Made by a program: the position numbers and the translations under genes. The notes under the pieces were generated by a model. That model saw only the letters and a list, made by a program, of their open reading frames with translations, did not search any database and had not been told where the DNA came from. A stretch of 64,000 nt of DNA from Planctomycetota bacterium (GTDB taxonomy: Bacteria > Planctomycetota > Planctomycetia > Gemmatales > Gemmataceae): the NCBI GenBank assembly GCA_016191165.1, contig JACPPF010000181.1:24000-87999 (forward strand), in the 5' to 3' direction. Positions within the stretch are counted from its first letter, which is position 1, and each line of letters opens with the position of its first letter. Below are positions 8,989 to 18,280 of the stretch, piece by piece.

Positions 8989-9762
8989 GTGCGAACTTTC
9001 ACCTTCCTAGGAACAGGCACTTCCGTCGGCGTGCCAATGCTTGGCTGCGACTGCTCCGTTTGTACCTCCTCGGATTTGCGGAATCATCGCTGCCGGTCCT
9101 CGGTGCTGATCGGCACGCCGTACGGCAACATCCTGATCGATACGTCGCCCGAACTGCGCTTGCAGCTTCTTCGGGCCAAGGTGAAGTTTGTGAACGCCGT
9201 GCTTTATACCCACGCCCACGCGGATCACATGTATGGCATGGACGACCTGCGGCCGATGCCGCGCCACCTGGGCGGCCCAGTTCCCCTTTATTGCACCACC
9301 GAGGTCGAGCGCAAACTTCGGCAGTCATTCGCCTACGCCTTCACTCCGGAGGCCGAGACCTTGACCTCCGGTTACTTGCCCAAGCTCATGTTCCATAACA
9401 TCACGGAGGACCCGTTCATGGTTCTGGACGAACTTGTGACCCCAATCCCGCTGGAGCATGCACATTTCAGCGTGTTTGGCTACCGCATCGGCGATCTGGC
9501 CTATTGCACCGATGTCAACAAGATCCCGCGCGAAAGCATGAAACGGCTCGAAGGCGTGGAGACGCTGATCCTGGACGCCCTGCGGTTCAAACCGCACCCA
9601 GCCCATTTTTGCGTGGACGAAGCGCTCGAAGTCATCGATCGCCTGCAACCGGCAAAGGCGTACCTGACGCACCTTTCGCACGACATCGACCACGAGGCGA
9701 CTTCGAAAATGCTGCCTGAAAACGTGGAGTTGGCCTACGACGGTTTATGTTTCCCCTTCTAA
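8989..9762 (+). CDS. MBL-fold metallo-hydrolase (PhnP-like)
   Basis: This 257-residue metallo-beta-lactamase-fold hydrolase opens with TFLGTGTSVGVPMLGC. It carries the metal-binding THAHADHMYGMDDLRP signature near residue 73, a later Asp in YCTDVNKI, and LTHLSHDIDH near the end. This pattern is shared with PhnP-type cyclic phosphodiesterases and tRNase Z relatives. The start is a GTG at 8989, because the conserved fold begins immediately after it and no ATG fits. Substrate is unknown. It likely acts in the cytoplasm. It is followed closely by the pyrophosphorylase gene. Confidence 0.88.
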   Translation: MRTFTFLGTGTSVGVPMLGCDCSVCTSSDLRNHRCRSSVLIGTPYGNILIDTSPELRLQLLRAKVKFVNAVLYTHAHADHMYGMDDLRPMPRHLGGPVPLYCTTEVERKLRQSFAYAFTPEAETLTSGYLPKLMFHNITEDPFMVLDELVTPIPLEHAHFSVFGYRIGDLAYCTDVNKIPRESMKRLEGVETLILDALRFKPHPAHFCVDEALEVIDRLQPAKAYLTHLSHDIDHEATSKMLPENVELAYDGLCFPF

Positions 9763-9821
9763 GCCGCTTGCGGCTTGGCGCTCGCGCCGCGCCCAACGCC
9801 CCAAGGCACTCGGAGAAAACC

Positions 9822-11189
9822 ATGATTACGGACGATCTCCGCGAAAAACTACTGACCCACGACCAGGCGCACCTTTTGCAAGAACTCGAACGCCTGAACG
9901 ACGCCGACCGCGCCCAGTTGCTCAACGACCTGGCACGCATCGATCTGGCCGAGCTACGCGCCCTGCACGGCAAACGTGAACACAAGGACGCGCTACCGGA
10001 ACGCCATCGCATCGAACCCTTGCCGCGGCCGGCCGCTGAAGAACCCCACCGCGAGTTTAAGGAGCAAATCGGGAACGATGCCATTGAACGCAGCGAAATC
10101 GCGTATCTTGTCGTCGCCGGTGGTCAGGGGACACGATTGGGATTCGATCACCCCAAGGGCATGTTCCCCATCGGTCCCTTGTCCAAGCGCTCGCTGTTTC
10201 AGATCCATGCCGAGAAAATATTGGCTCTACGTCGCCGATGCGGAGCCAGGCTGCCGTTGCTGGTGATGACCAGCCCGGCGACGGATGCCGAGACGCGACT
10301 GTACTTCAGGCGGAAAAACTTCTTTCGCCTGCCGCCGCAGGATGTGTGGTTCTTCTGCCAGGGTACGATGCCTGCCGTCGATCTGACGACCGGCCGGCTG
10401 CTTCTGGAAGGTCCCGGCCGTCTTTGCCTCAGCCCCAACGGGCACGGCGGCACGATCACTGGGCTACTTGGCAGCGGCTTGTTGGATCGCCTTACCGATC
10501 AAGGTGTCCATACCATCTATTATTTCCAGGTCGATAATCCCCTGGTCAACCTGGCTGATTTTTTGTTCATCGGCCGCCACGTGGAAGCGCGGGCGGAAGT
10601 TTCGTCCAAGGTGCTGCCGAAAACAAGTCCGCTGGAAAAGGTCGGCAACTTTCTTATGGTCGATGGCCGTTGCTCGATGATTGAGTATTCCGACCTGCCC
10701 GAAGGGTGGGCGAACGAAACCGACGACGCAGGCAACCTGAGGTTCTGGGCTGGCAATCCCGCGATTCACCTTCTCGATGTCGAGTTCCTCCGCAAGATTG
10801 CTGGCGAAGCGGAGCGCTTGCCCTGGCACCTTGCGCGCAAAATCGTTCCGTACGTCAACGAAACCGGCCAGGTCATCAAGCCGGACGCGGAGAACGCTCT
10901 CAAGTTTGAACGATTCATCTTCGATATTTTGCCTCAGGCGGAGCGCTGGACAATCCACGCCACGGACCGCGCCGCGGAATTCGCCCCGGTCAAGAACAAG
11001 GAGGGGGTCGATTCACCGCAAACCGCCCGGGCAATGATGTGTGCCGACGCAGCCCGTTTGCTGGGCCAACTCGGTGTCGAGGTTCCCGCCGGCATCAAGG
11101 TCGAAATAAGTCCGTTGTTCACCCTGGACAACAATCGCACGATACCGCCAATAACCAAACACACGTATTTGCGCGAGCCGAAGGACTAG
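9822..11189 (+). CDS. UDPGP-type UDP-sugar pyrophosphorylase (UAP1-like)
   Basis: This enzyme transfers UMP from UTP to a hexose-1-phosphate, either GlcNAc-1-P or Glc-1-P, making a UDP-sugar for envelope polymers. The 455-residue protein belongs to the eukaryotic-like UDPGP family, not the bacterial GlmU or GalU families. The nucleotide-binding loop is GGQGTRLGFDHPKGMFPIG, followed by SPNGHGG for uridine binding and FQVDNPLVN near the metal site. The ATG at 9822 is chosen because the 25 upstream in-frame residues look like non-coding sequence. It is followed 50 bases later by another nucleotide-sugar gene, manC. Whether GlcNAc or Glc is the substrate cannot be decided by eye. Confidence 0.88.
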   Translation: MITDDLREKLLTHDQAHLLQELERLNDADRAQLLNDLARIDLAELRALHGKREHKDALPERHRIEPLPRPAAEEPHREFKEQIGNDAIERSEIAYLVVAGGQGTRLGFDHPKGMFPIGPLSKRSLFQIHAEKILALRRRCGARLPLLVMTSPATDAETRLYFRRKNFFRLPPQDVWFFCQGTMPAVDLTTGRLLLEGPGRLCLSPNGHGGTITGLLGSGLLDRLTDQGVHTIYYFQVDNPLVNLADFLFIGRHVEARAEVSSKVLPKTSPLEKVGNFLMVDGRCSMIEYSDLPEGWANETDDAGNLRFWAGNPAIHLLDVEFLRKIAGEAERLPWHLARKIVPYVNETGQVIKPDAENALKFERFIFDILPQAERWTIHATDRAAEFAPVKNKEGVDSPQTARAMMCADAARLLGQLGVEVPAGIKVEISPLFTLDNNRTIPPITKHTYLREPKD

Positions 11190-11239
11190 GGTGCGAACAT
11201 CACGAAGATTCTCGTATTTTCTTTTGGGAATTTGCACTC

Positions 11240-12319
11240 ATGTTGCACGCACTCATCATGGCCGGCGGTGGTGGAACGCGGTTTTGGCCTCGCAGCCGGC
11301 AGTCGAAGCCGAAGCAGTTTCTGACGCTGGTCGGTGACCGCACGCTGTTGCAGCAAGCGCTGGAGCGCATCGAGGCCGTGGTGCCGCCATCGTCTACCTG
11401 GATCATCACCGGCGCGAGCTATTGCGCCGAGACAGCACGCCAGCTTCCGACCTTGCCTGCCGAGCGCATTGTCGGCGAGCCCTGCGGCCGCGATACGGCG
11501 GCGTGCATCGGCCTGGGCGCCGCGTTGATGTTGCGTGACGATCCCGAGGCGATCATGCTCGTCATGCCTGCTGACCATGTCATCGAACCCGCCCAGGAAT
11601 TTCGCCGGGCGGTCCAGGTCGCTCAGCAAATGGCCGAGGATCATCCTGACGCCCTGGTCACCTTTGGTGTCCGGCCGACCTTCGCCGCGACCGGGTACGG
11701 ATACATCGAGCGAGGCGCCGAGCTGGCGCAGCGTCAGGGCGTGCCCGTTCATCGCGTGGCGTCCTTCCGCGAGAAGCCGCACATCGAGCTGGCGGAGCAA
11801 TACATCGCATCCGGGAAACACTTTTGGAATAGCGGAATATTCGTATGGCGTGCCGCGACCATTCTGCGCCACCTCCAGGCCGGTCAACCCGCCCTGGCCG
11901 ACGCCGTGCAGCGTATCGCCGGGGCCTGGGGCACAGCAGGACAGGACGATATCTTGACCGCCGAGTATTCCCGGCTCGACCGGATCAGCATCGATTACGC
12001 CGTCATGGAAAAGGCGGCCGACGTTTTGATGGTGCAAGCGCCCTTTCAGTGGGACGACGTCGGCAGCTGGCTTGCTTTGGAGCGCCGACAGCCGCAGGAT
12101 GCGCATGACAATACGGTCCTCGCGAACCACCTGGGCATCGACACCCATCATTGCGTCATTGCCGCGGACCCGGACAAACTCGTTGCGACGCTTGGCGTTA
12201 GCGATCTCATCATCATCCAGAACGGCGACGCCATCTTGATCGCGCACCGCAACGAGGAAGCCAACATCAAGAAGATCGTGGAAGAGCTCAAGGTTCGCGC
12301 TCAGGAGAAGTACCTGTGA
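11240..12319 (+). CDS. manC: Mannose-1-phosphate guanylyltransferase
   Basis: The product makes GDP-mannose from GTP and mannose-1-phosphate, feeding polysaccharide and glycan synthesis. The 359-residue protein begins ALIMAGGGGTRFWPRSR with SKPKQF, the pyrophosphorylase signature. It continues with VMPADHVIEP (metal-binding Asp), a GYGYIERG substrate loop, FREKP, and WNSGIFVWR. The length fits the single-domain form without the isomerase cupin of the bifunctional ManC/AlgA proteins. The ATG at 11240 begins directly at the conserved core. Its stop codon overlaps the GTG of ruvX (12316-12319), so the two are translationally coupled. Confidence 0.93.
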   Translation: MLHALIMAGGGGTRFWPRSRQSKPKQFLTLVGDRTLLQQALERIEAVVPPSSTWIITGASYCAETARQLPTLPAERIVGEPCGRDTAACIGLGAALMLRDDPEAIMLVMPADHVIEPAQEFRRAVQVAQQMAEDHPDALVTFGVRPTFAATGYGYIERGAELAQRQGVPVHRVASFREKPHIELAEQYIASGKHFWNSGIFVWRAATILRHLQAGQPALADAVQRIAGAWGTAGQDDILTAEYSRLDRISIDYAVMEKAADVLMVQAPFQWDDVGSWLALERRQPQDAHDNTVLANHLGIDTHHCVIAADPDKLVATLGVSDLIIIQNGDAILIAHRNEEANIKKIVEELKVRAQEKYL

Positions 12320-12783
12320 GGCCGCGCTCCCGGATTTTGGCAATCGACCCCGGCTCGGTGCGTCTGGGGCTGGCGATCAGCGACACCGAGCATCGCCTCG
12401 CGTCTCCGCTTACCACGTACACCCAGCGCGACCCGCATCAGGACGCGGCATTCCTCAAGACGATCATCGCGGAGGAGGAGGTCGCCTTGATCGTCATCGG
12501 TCTGCCGATTCACGAGGACGGCTCGGAAGGCGCCCAGGCCAAAGCCGCTCGCGTCTTCGGGGCCTGGGTTCACGAAGCGACCGGCGTCCCGTGCGTCTTC
12601 TACGATGAGCGCTTCACGTCGTTTCAGGCCGACGTCCTCCTCGATGACATCGGTTTGACGAAAAAGAAACGCAAGGCCCGGCGCGATCGCGTGGCCGCCC
12701 AGATTCTGTTGCAGACCTACCTTGACGAAACGCTGAACAAGGCCCAAGGACAGCCGACCTTGGGTTTCGATCCCGGATCCTAA
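12316..12783 (+). CDS. ruvX: Holliday junction resolvase-like RuvX/YqgF
   Basis: This 155-residue protein of the YqgF/RuvX RNase H-like family acts in 16S rRNA 5'-end maturation and has putative Holliday-junction resolvase activity. It shows ILAIDPGSVRLGLAISD (first catalytic Asp), a central VIGLPIHEDGSEG, YDERFTS (catalytic Glu region), and a conserved Arg-Asp helix near ARRDRVAAQILLQTYLD. The start is GTG at 12316, overlapping the manC stop by four bases. It converges with the HD-GYP gene, and the two 3' ends overlap by four bases. Confidence 0.93.
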   Translation: MRPRSRILAIDPGSVRLGLAISDTEHRLASPLTTYTQRDPHQDAAFLKTIIAEEEVALIVIGLPIHEDGSEGAQAKAARVFGAWVHEATGVPCVFYDERFTSFQADVLLDDIGLTKKKRKARRDRVAAQILLQTYLDETLNKAQGQPTLGFDPGS

Positions 12784-13442
12784 TCTCGGGCAGACCACAT
12801 CTCCCGAACGATACGCTGCTTGATTGACAGGAACGCAAACGCGATTTCCGGATCGAACTGTCGGCCGCTCTGTTTTTCGATTTCGGCAAACGCGACTTCG
12901 GCGTCCAGCCCCTTTCGATAGGGCCGATCCGAGGTCATCGCGTCAAACGTGTCCGCCACGGCGACAACGCGCGCAAGCAGGGGCGTCTCGTCGCCGACGG
13001 TGCGATCCGGATAGCCGAAGCCGTCCCACCGTTCGTGGTGCGACCGGACGATGGCGACCAGGTCGGTCAATTCACCGATTGGCTCCAGAATGGCGGCGCC
13101 CTTGGTGGTATGCGACTTCATGATCTCGAATTCGGCGGCAGTCAACGGACTCGGTTTGCGCAGGATCGAGTCGTCGATCCCGACCTTGCCGATGTCATGC
13201 AAGGGCGTGCCAACGCGAATGAGTTCGCGGTCCGTGTCGGAGAGGTCAAGGTGTTGAGCAAGAAGGCAGGCGTAGGCCGTGACCCGCGCGTTGTGCCCGG
13301 CGGTGTAGGCGTCGCGCATGTTGATGGTACGCGTCAAAAGCTCCGCGGCGCCAGCAAAGGCAGAACGCTGGCGATTGACGGTTCGCCTGTTATCGATGCC
13401 GATGAAATCCAGAGGCGCGAGTGTTCCGGAGAAGCAGAGCAT
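12780..13442 (-). CDS. HD-GYP domain protein (putative c-di-GMP phosphodiesterase)
   Basis: HD-GYP proteins hydrolyse cyclic di-GMP. The 220-residue product has the complete motif set: TAGHNARVTAY, LHDIGKVGI with the HD pair, the second His in MKSHTTKGA, HHERWDGFGYP (the GYP loop), and ADTFDAMTSDRPYRKG. The catalytic domain covers nearly the whole protein. Only about 45 residues precede it, so there is no sensory or receiver domain, unlike most family members. The N-terminus may be a remnant, since the first 30 residues do not resemble a known sensor. The gene converges with ruvX. Confidence 0.88.
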   Translation of the reverse strand: MLCFSGTLAPLDFIGIDNRRTVNRQRSAFAGAAELLTRTINMRDAYTAGHNARVTAYACLLAQHLDLSDTDRELIRVGTPLHDIGKVGIDDSILRKPSPLTAAEFEIMKSHTTKGAAILEPIGELTDLVAIVRSHHERWDGFGYPDRTVGDETPLLARVVAVADTFDAMTSDRPYRKGLDAEVAFAEIEKQSGRQFDPEIAFAFLSIKQRIVREMWSARD

Positions 13443-13766
13443 GATGACATCCTCGTGAAGCCAACGAATCCATTACCGCCGTGACTTGGCAAAGCACCCT
13501 TCATGCCGTAGATCGAGCGACATCGAATCAAATGCCATAGGATGAACAACATCAAGTTGTTACGAAACATGTAATGCGACTGGCCCCCTTTTGTTGCGTC
13601 GGCATTCGTCATCATTTTGATTGCGCATGAATATCGAATTGACTTCACCGAACCTGCGACGGGTTTTTGAGATACTACTTGACAACGTCGAAGTGGACTG
13701 AGAAAAATAGACCTTTGAAATCCATGATGTGGGTTTGCTCAAGCCAAGGCTCGCGCGAGGTGGTTT
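13443..13766. other. Intergenic region, no gene seen
   Basis: This 324-bp divergent region lies between the HD-GYP gene (minus) and the PVC cytochrome gene (plus). It is visibly more AT-rich than its surroundings, consistent with promoters in both directions. I could not support a coding frame, RNA gene or repeat in it. Confidence 0.6.
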
Positions 13767-16748
13767 ATGCGGTTTGGATACGGCGTCCTCGTTTTGTTAC
13801 TTGTTTTTCAGGGACTCGTGTTCCCAATCGAACTGAGCAAGGGGCCGAAGGACAGCAAGGACAAGGACTACGCCGCCGAGCTGCCGCGGATTCCGCCGAC
13901 GCCGCCGAAGGACACGCTCAAGACCTTCAAGCTTGCGCCGGGCTTCAAGCTGCAACTGGTTGCCTCGGAGCCGATGATCCGCTCGCCGGTCGCCGTCGAT
14001 TTCGATGAGGACGGCCGAATGTATGTCGCCGAGTTCCCGGAATACAATCAGCACGGCAATCCGAAATTCAACGAGCGCGGCGCCATCAAGGTTTTGGAAG
14101 ACACCGATGGCGATGGCATCTACGACAAGGTCTCGACGCTGGCCGAGCTCGACTCGCCGGTCGCGCTCGCATGTTGGGACGGCGGCGTTTTCGTGGGCGC
14201 GGTGCCACACATTTTTTACCTGAAGGACACGAAGGGGGCCGGCAAGGCCGATGTCAAGAAAATCATCTATACGGGATTTTCCCGGGACAAGGCGGGCGAG
14301 GGCATGTTGAACTCGATCCGCTGGGGTTTGGACAATCGCTTCCATCTTTCGACGAGTGCCGCGGGCGGCAATGTCAAGCGGCCCGGCGCGAAGGACGCGA
14401 AAGTCTTCAACGTCCGCGGCCAGACCTTTCTATTTGACCCGCGCTCGCTTCGCGTTGAGCTCATCTCGGGCAGCGCCCAGCACGGCATGTCGATGGACGA
14501 CTGGGGTCGCATGTTCACGTGCAGCAACTCCAATCCCGGCCAAATGCTGATGTACGACGGCCGCTACCTGCTCAAGAATCCCTACGTGCAAGCGCCGACG
14601 CCGCTCATCAATCTTTACGGTCCGGTTCAGGCCAAGTATCTGAAACGCATCAGCCCGAACGAGCCGTGGCGCACGGTGCGCACCCGTTTGCGACTCAAAA
14701 AGGTTGTGCCCGGACCGATCGAGACCGGCGAGGTTTCCGGCCATTTCACGGGCACGACCGGGATTACTGTCTATCGCGGCGACGCGTTTCCACCCGAATA
14801 CCGCGGCACGTTGTTTGTCGGCGAAGTTTCCAACAACCTGGTCTACCATTCGCGCCTTGTCGAAGCTGGCCTAACCGCGAGCGCCAGGCGTTTTGAGGAC
14901 GGCATCGAGTTCCTGGCCTCGACCGACAACTGGTTCCGCCCCGCCCAATTCGCCAACGCGCCCGATGGCACGCTCTATGTCATCGACCACTATCGCGAGA
15001 TCATCGAAACCATCGAATCGATCCCGCCGGTCATTCTTAAACACCTGCACATCGACTCCGGCGTCAATCACGGCCGCATTTACCGCATCGTGCCCGATGG
15101 CCAAAAGCGCCGCGCCGTGCCACGCCTGAGCAAAGCGACGACAGGCGAGCTGGTGAAGCTGCTCGCCCATCCCAACGGCTGGCATCGCGACACGGCAGCG
15201 AGGCTGATTTATCAACGGCAAGATACCAGCGCCGTTGGCCCGCTCGAAAGACTGGCAAAGGAATCGAAATCGCCACTGGGCCGCGTTCATGCCTTGTATG
15301 CTCTGGATGGATTGGGTTCCCTTGCCTCGCGGCATGTCGTATCGGCATTTGAGGACAAGGAGCCGAGAGTTCGCGAACACGCCTTGCGTCTGGCGGAGCG
15401 GTTCTCGACGGAATTCGCCATTCGCGCTGCCGTGCAAAAAATGAGCGAGGATCCGGATTCGCGGGTGCGTTTTCAACTCGCATTCACGCTGGGTCGTTTT
15501 GACGGCGAGGATGCGACGCGGTCCTTGGTCCAGCTCGCCCAAAAGGACGGCGGAAACTCTTGGACTCGCTTCGCCATCTTGGCGTCCGCTCACGGCCGAC
15601 GCGGTGTGCTGGTGCGTCATTTCGCCAGCGACAAGGTTTGGCGACAGGGGGCTGTTGGCAAACAGATTTTGAATACTCTGGCGATGCAGATCGGCGCCGC
15701 CAATCAGGCGAATGAACTGGCCGACCTTCTCAAGACCACGGATCTTCTTTCGACCGAGCAACCCGCTCTCGGTCGCGAGTTGATGTCAGCTCTGATGAGC
15801 AAGCTGCCCGCCAAGTCTCGCGATCGCATTAAGACCGCGGGGCAGTCGGCGGTTTTGTTCAAGCAACTCGTTGCCGAGGCGCTGAAGACGTCGCGCGATG
15901 AAAAACAGGCCGTGTCCGCGCGGGTATCAGCAGTCCGCACGCTGGCGCTGGCCGATTTTGCCGAGGCACGTGCGCCTCTAGTGGACTTTCTCAAGTTTCG
16001 CCAGCCCGAGGCGGTACAGAAGGCTGCCCTGGAAACGCTTTCTCGATTCGATGATGCCGGCGCTGCCGGCGTCGTCATTGACGCCTGGCCTGGGCTCAGT
16101 CCGCAGGTGCGCGCCACGGCAGCGGAGACCCTGTTCGGGCGGCCCAAAACGCTTCACGCATTCCTTGATGCTGTCGAAAAAGGCAAGATAAAGACGAGTG
16201 AGATCGATCCCGCCCGCATCAAGCTGCTGCAAGTGTTCGCCGACGCCAAGATTCGCACCCGCGCCGAGAAACTATTCAAAGGGATCGGCCTATCCAAACG
16301 CAAGGACGTGCTCGGTGCGTATCAAAAATCGCTCGACCTGAAGGGAATTGCCGCGAATGGCAAGGAAATCTTCAAGAAGAACTGCGCCGTCTGCCATCGC
16401 ATCGACGGCGTGGGCGAACAGATCGGTGCCGAACTTGGCGCGATCAAGGATCGTGGGCCGGAGTTCATTTTGCTCAATGTCCTCGATCCCAATCGCGAAG
16501 TGTTGCCCAAGTTCGTCACCTACTATGTTCAGACCGACGCGGGCCGCACGCTCACCGGCATGATCCTGGCCGAGACCGCGACCACCATTACCATCCGCCG
16601 GCCCGATGGCGTCAACGAGACGATCCTGCGCGTCAACATCGACGAACTGCGCTCGACCGGCATGTCATTCATGCCCGAAGGCCTGGAGAAAATGATCAAC
16701 CAGCAGGAAATGGCGGATCTGATTTCCTATTTGATGGCAACTCGCTGA
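13767..16748 (+). CDS. PVC-type heme-binding dehydrogenase with HEAT region and CxxCH cytochrome domain
   Basis: This is a 993-residue exported protein of the type nearly confined to Planctomycetes and Verrucomicrobia. A hydrophobic signal segment (about 4-22) is followed by a Pro/Lys linker. A membrane-bound-dehydrogenase beta-propeller comes next (TIGR02604-like; VAVDFDEDGRMYVAEFPEY onward, to about residue 440). An alpha-helical HEAT-like region spans about 455-850. A C-terminal cytochrome-c domain (TIGR02603-like) carries CAVCH at 873-877 and a later Met in GMSFMPEGL as a possible axial ligand. Family members are thought to oxidise sugars or polysaccharide-derived substrates and pass electrons through the heme; the substrate here is unknown. 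The downstream ceramidase-like gene has the same orientation. Confidence 0.92.
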   Translation: MRFGYGVLVLLLVFQGLVFPIELSKGPKDSKDKDYAAELPRIPPTPPKDTLKTFKLAPGFKLQLVASEPMIRSPVAVDFDEDGRMYVAEFPEYNQHGNPKFNERGAIKVLEDTDGDGIYDKVSTLAELDSPVALACWDGGVFVGAVPHIFYLKDTKGAGKADVKKIIYTGFSRDKAGEGMLNSIRWGLDNRFHLSTSAAGGNVKRPGAKDAKVFNVRGQTFLFDPRSLRVELISGSAQHGMSMDDWGRMFTCSNSNPGQMLMYDGRYLLKNPYVQAPTPLINLYGPVQAKYLKRISPNEPWRTVRTRLRLKKVVPGPIETGEVSGHFTGTTGITVYRGDAFPPEYRGTLFVGEVSNNLVYHSRLVEAGLTASARRFEDGIEFLASTDNWFRPAQFANAPDGTLYVIDHYREIIETIESIPPVILKHLHIDSGVNHGRIYRIVPDGQKRRAVPRLSKATTGELVKLLAHPNGWHRDTAARLIYQRQDTSAVGPLERLAKESKSPLGRVHALYALDGLGSLASRHVVSAFEDKEPRVREHALRLAERFSTEFAIRAAVQKMSEDPDSRVRFQLAFTLGRFDGEDATRSLVQLAQKDGGNSWTRFAILASAHGRRGVLVRHFASDKVWRQGAVGKQILNTLAMQIGAANQANELADLLKTTDLLSTEQPALGRELMSALMSKLPAKSRDRIKTAGQSAVLFKQLVAEALKTSRDEKQAVSARVSAVRTLALADFAEARAPLVDFLKFRQPEAVQKAALETLSRFDDAGAAGVVIDAWPGLSPQVRATAAETLFGRPKTLHAFLDAVEKGKIKTSEIDPARIKLLQVFADAKIRTRAEKLFKGIGLSKRKDVLGAYQKSLDLKGIAANGKEIFKKNCAVCHRIDGVGEQIGAELGAIKDRGPEFILLNVLDPNREVLPKFVTYYVQTDAGRTLTGMILAETATTITIRRPDGVNETILRVNIDELRSTGMSFMPEGLEKMINQQEMADLISYLMATR

Positions 16749-16763
16749 GTTCCCCCCCTGCGG

Positions 16764-16808
16764 CCCAGGCTCTGCCTGGGACGCAACGCGTCGCGAGGCT
16801 CCGCCTCG
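16764..16808. repeat. REP-like paired palindromes
   Basis: Two small palindromes lie back to back: CCCAGGC-TCT-GCCTGGG (16764-16780) and CGAGGC-TCC-GCCTCG (16794-16808). The same two-palindrome design with nearly the same sequence flanks the REP-associated transposase near 53 kb, so this is probably a dispersed copy of that REP family. It lies between two co-oriented genes and could also affect transcript stability. Confidence 0.65.
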
Positions 16809-16854
16809 TACGCCCTCCCCAGCGAGACAGGCCTGGAACCGAAAGGAGTTCTTC

Positions 16855-18231
16855 ATGTTTCGTCAAATGCTGTTAACCATCGCCCTCATCGTCACCATCG
16901 GTTCGGTCTCGGCCCAGGAGGCGAGACCGTGGCGTGTCGGCGTCGCGAAAACCGCCATCACGCCGGCAGAGCCGATGTGGATGTCGGGCTATGCATCGCG
17001 TGACAAGCCTGCACAAGGCAAAGTCCACGACCTCTGGGCCAAGGCGCTGGTTCTCGAAGACGCGGCGGGCAAACGCTGCGTGCTGGTCAGCCTTGACCTG
17101 GTCGGCATCGATCGCGTGCTTGCCGACGAAATCGCCGCCGACCTGAAGAAGCACCACGGCTTCGAACGCGATCAGGTCATGCTTTCCGTGTCGCACACCC
17201 ACTGCGGCCCAGTCGTCGGGCGCAACCTGCTCGCCATGTACAACCTCGACGCCATGGAGCTGAAGAAGGTCTTTGCGTACGCGGACGACCTGCACGCCAA
17301 GGTCGTCCAGGTCGTCGGAGTCGCCGTGAAGGACTTGCAACCAGCCCAGATCACGTGGAAAAACGGCTACACCACGTTTGCGACCAATCGCCGTACGAAT
17401 AAGGAAACCGAGGTTCCCAAGATGCGCGCGCTGGGCAAGCTAAACGGGCCGGTCGATCACGAGGTGCCGGTGTTGTGCGTGCGGGCGCCGGACGGCAAGG
17501 TCCGCGCTATCGCGTTCGGGTACGCTTGCCATGCGACGGTGCTGAGCTTTTATCAATGGTGCGGCGACTACCCCGGCTTCGCCCAGGCGGAGCTGGAGAA
17601 ACGCTACCCTGGGGCGACCGCCCTCTTCCACGCGGGTTGCGGCGCCGATCAAACCCCCCTGCCGCGCCGCAGCGTGGCCCTGGCGGAGGGGTACGGCAAA
17701 CAACTGGCCGAGGCGGTGGATCAGGTCGTCAAAGCCCCGATGACGCCAATCAAGCCATTACTTAAAACCACCTACGCGCGCATTGACTTGCCCTTCGGCG
17801 TCTTGCCGACGCGCGAAAAAGTAGTGCAAGACACGATGAGCAAAAACCACTACATCGCCGCACGCGCGAAGATGCTGCTGGCTGACTTCGAAAAGGCCGG
17901 CGCGCTCAAAAAAACCTACCCTTATCCGGTCCAGACCTGGCAGCTTGGCAATGACTTGACCTGGATCGCCCTGGGCGGCGAGGTCGTCGTCGATTACTCG
18001 GTCCGCCTGAAAAAAGAACTCGGCAAAGTCTGGGTCACGGGCTATGCCAACGACGTGATGGCGTACATTCCCTCGCTGAAAGTCCTCAAGGAAGGCGGAT
18101 ACGAGGGAGATTCCTCAATGATCTACTACGGGCAGCCCTGCGCGTGGGGGCCTCGCGTGGAGGCAATGATCGTCGAGGCGGTGCATGGGCAAGTCGGCGC
18201 GGGGCGGCGAAAACAAACGGTTACGCCTTGA
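16855..18231 (+). CDS. Neutral/alkaline non-lysosomal ceramidase-like secreted hydrolase
   Basis: This is a 458-residue exported protein with a cleavable signal peptide (MFRQMLLTIALIVTIGSVSA, then Q). The remainder matches the neutral-ceramidase N-terminal domain. It has VGVAKTAITPAEPMWMSGYA at the start, then SLDLVGIDR, SVSHTHCGPVVG (zinc-binding His pair), and YACHATVL. Later segments are FHAGCGADQTP and GGEVVVDYSVRLKKELG. In planctomycetes this family has expanded and the substrates are mostly untested; amide hydrolysis of lipids or sugars is inferred from the family. An AAAGGAG site lies 9-12 bases before the ATG. Confidence 0.88.
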   Translation: MFRQMLLTIALIVTIGSVSAQEARPWRVGVAKTAITPAEPMWMSGYASRDKPAQGKVHDLWAKALVLEDAAGKRCVLVSLDLVGIDRVLADEIAADLKKHHGFERDQVMLSVSHTHCGPVVGRNLLAMYNLDAMELKKVFAYADDLHAKVVQVVGVAVKDLQPAQITWKNGYTTFATNRRTNKETEVPKMRALGKLNGPVDHEVPVLCVRAPDGKVRAIAFGYACHATVLSFYQWCGDYPGFAQAELEKRYPGATALFHAGCGADQTPLPRRSVALAEGYGKQLAEAVDQVVKAPMTPIKPLLKTTYARIDLPFGVLPTREKVVQDTMSKNHYIAARAKMLLADFEKAGALKKTYPYPVQTWQLGNDLTWIALGGEVVVDYSVRLKKELGKVWVTGYANDVMAYIPSLKVLKEGGYEGDSSMIYYGQPCAWGPRVEAMIVEAVHGQVGAGRRKQTVTP

Positions 18232-18243
18232 GAATGCGATATC

Positions 18244-18265
18244 GAGAAGTCCTTCCCGACTTCTC
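18244..18265. terminator. Hairpin between convergent genes
   Basis: A perfect 8-bp stem, GAGAAGTC paired with GACTTCTC around a CTTCCC loop, lies in the 49-bp gap where the ceramidase-like gene and the carbon-nitrogen hydrolase gene converge. Position and symmetry suggest a shared terminator. No long T-run follows, so this remains moderate. Confidence 0.4.
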
Positions 18266-18280
18266 CCATCGCGGACCGGG

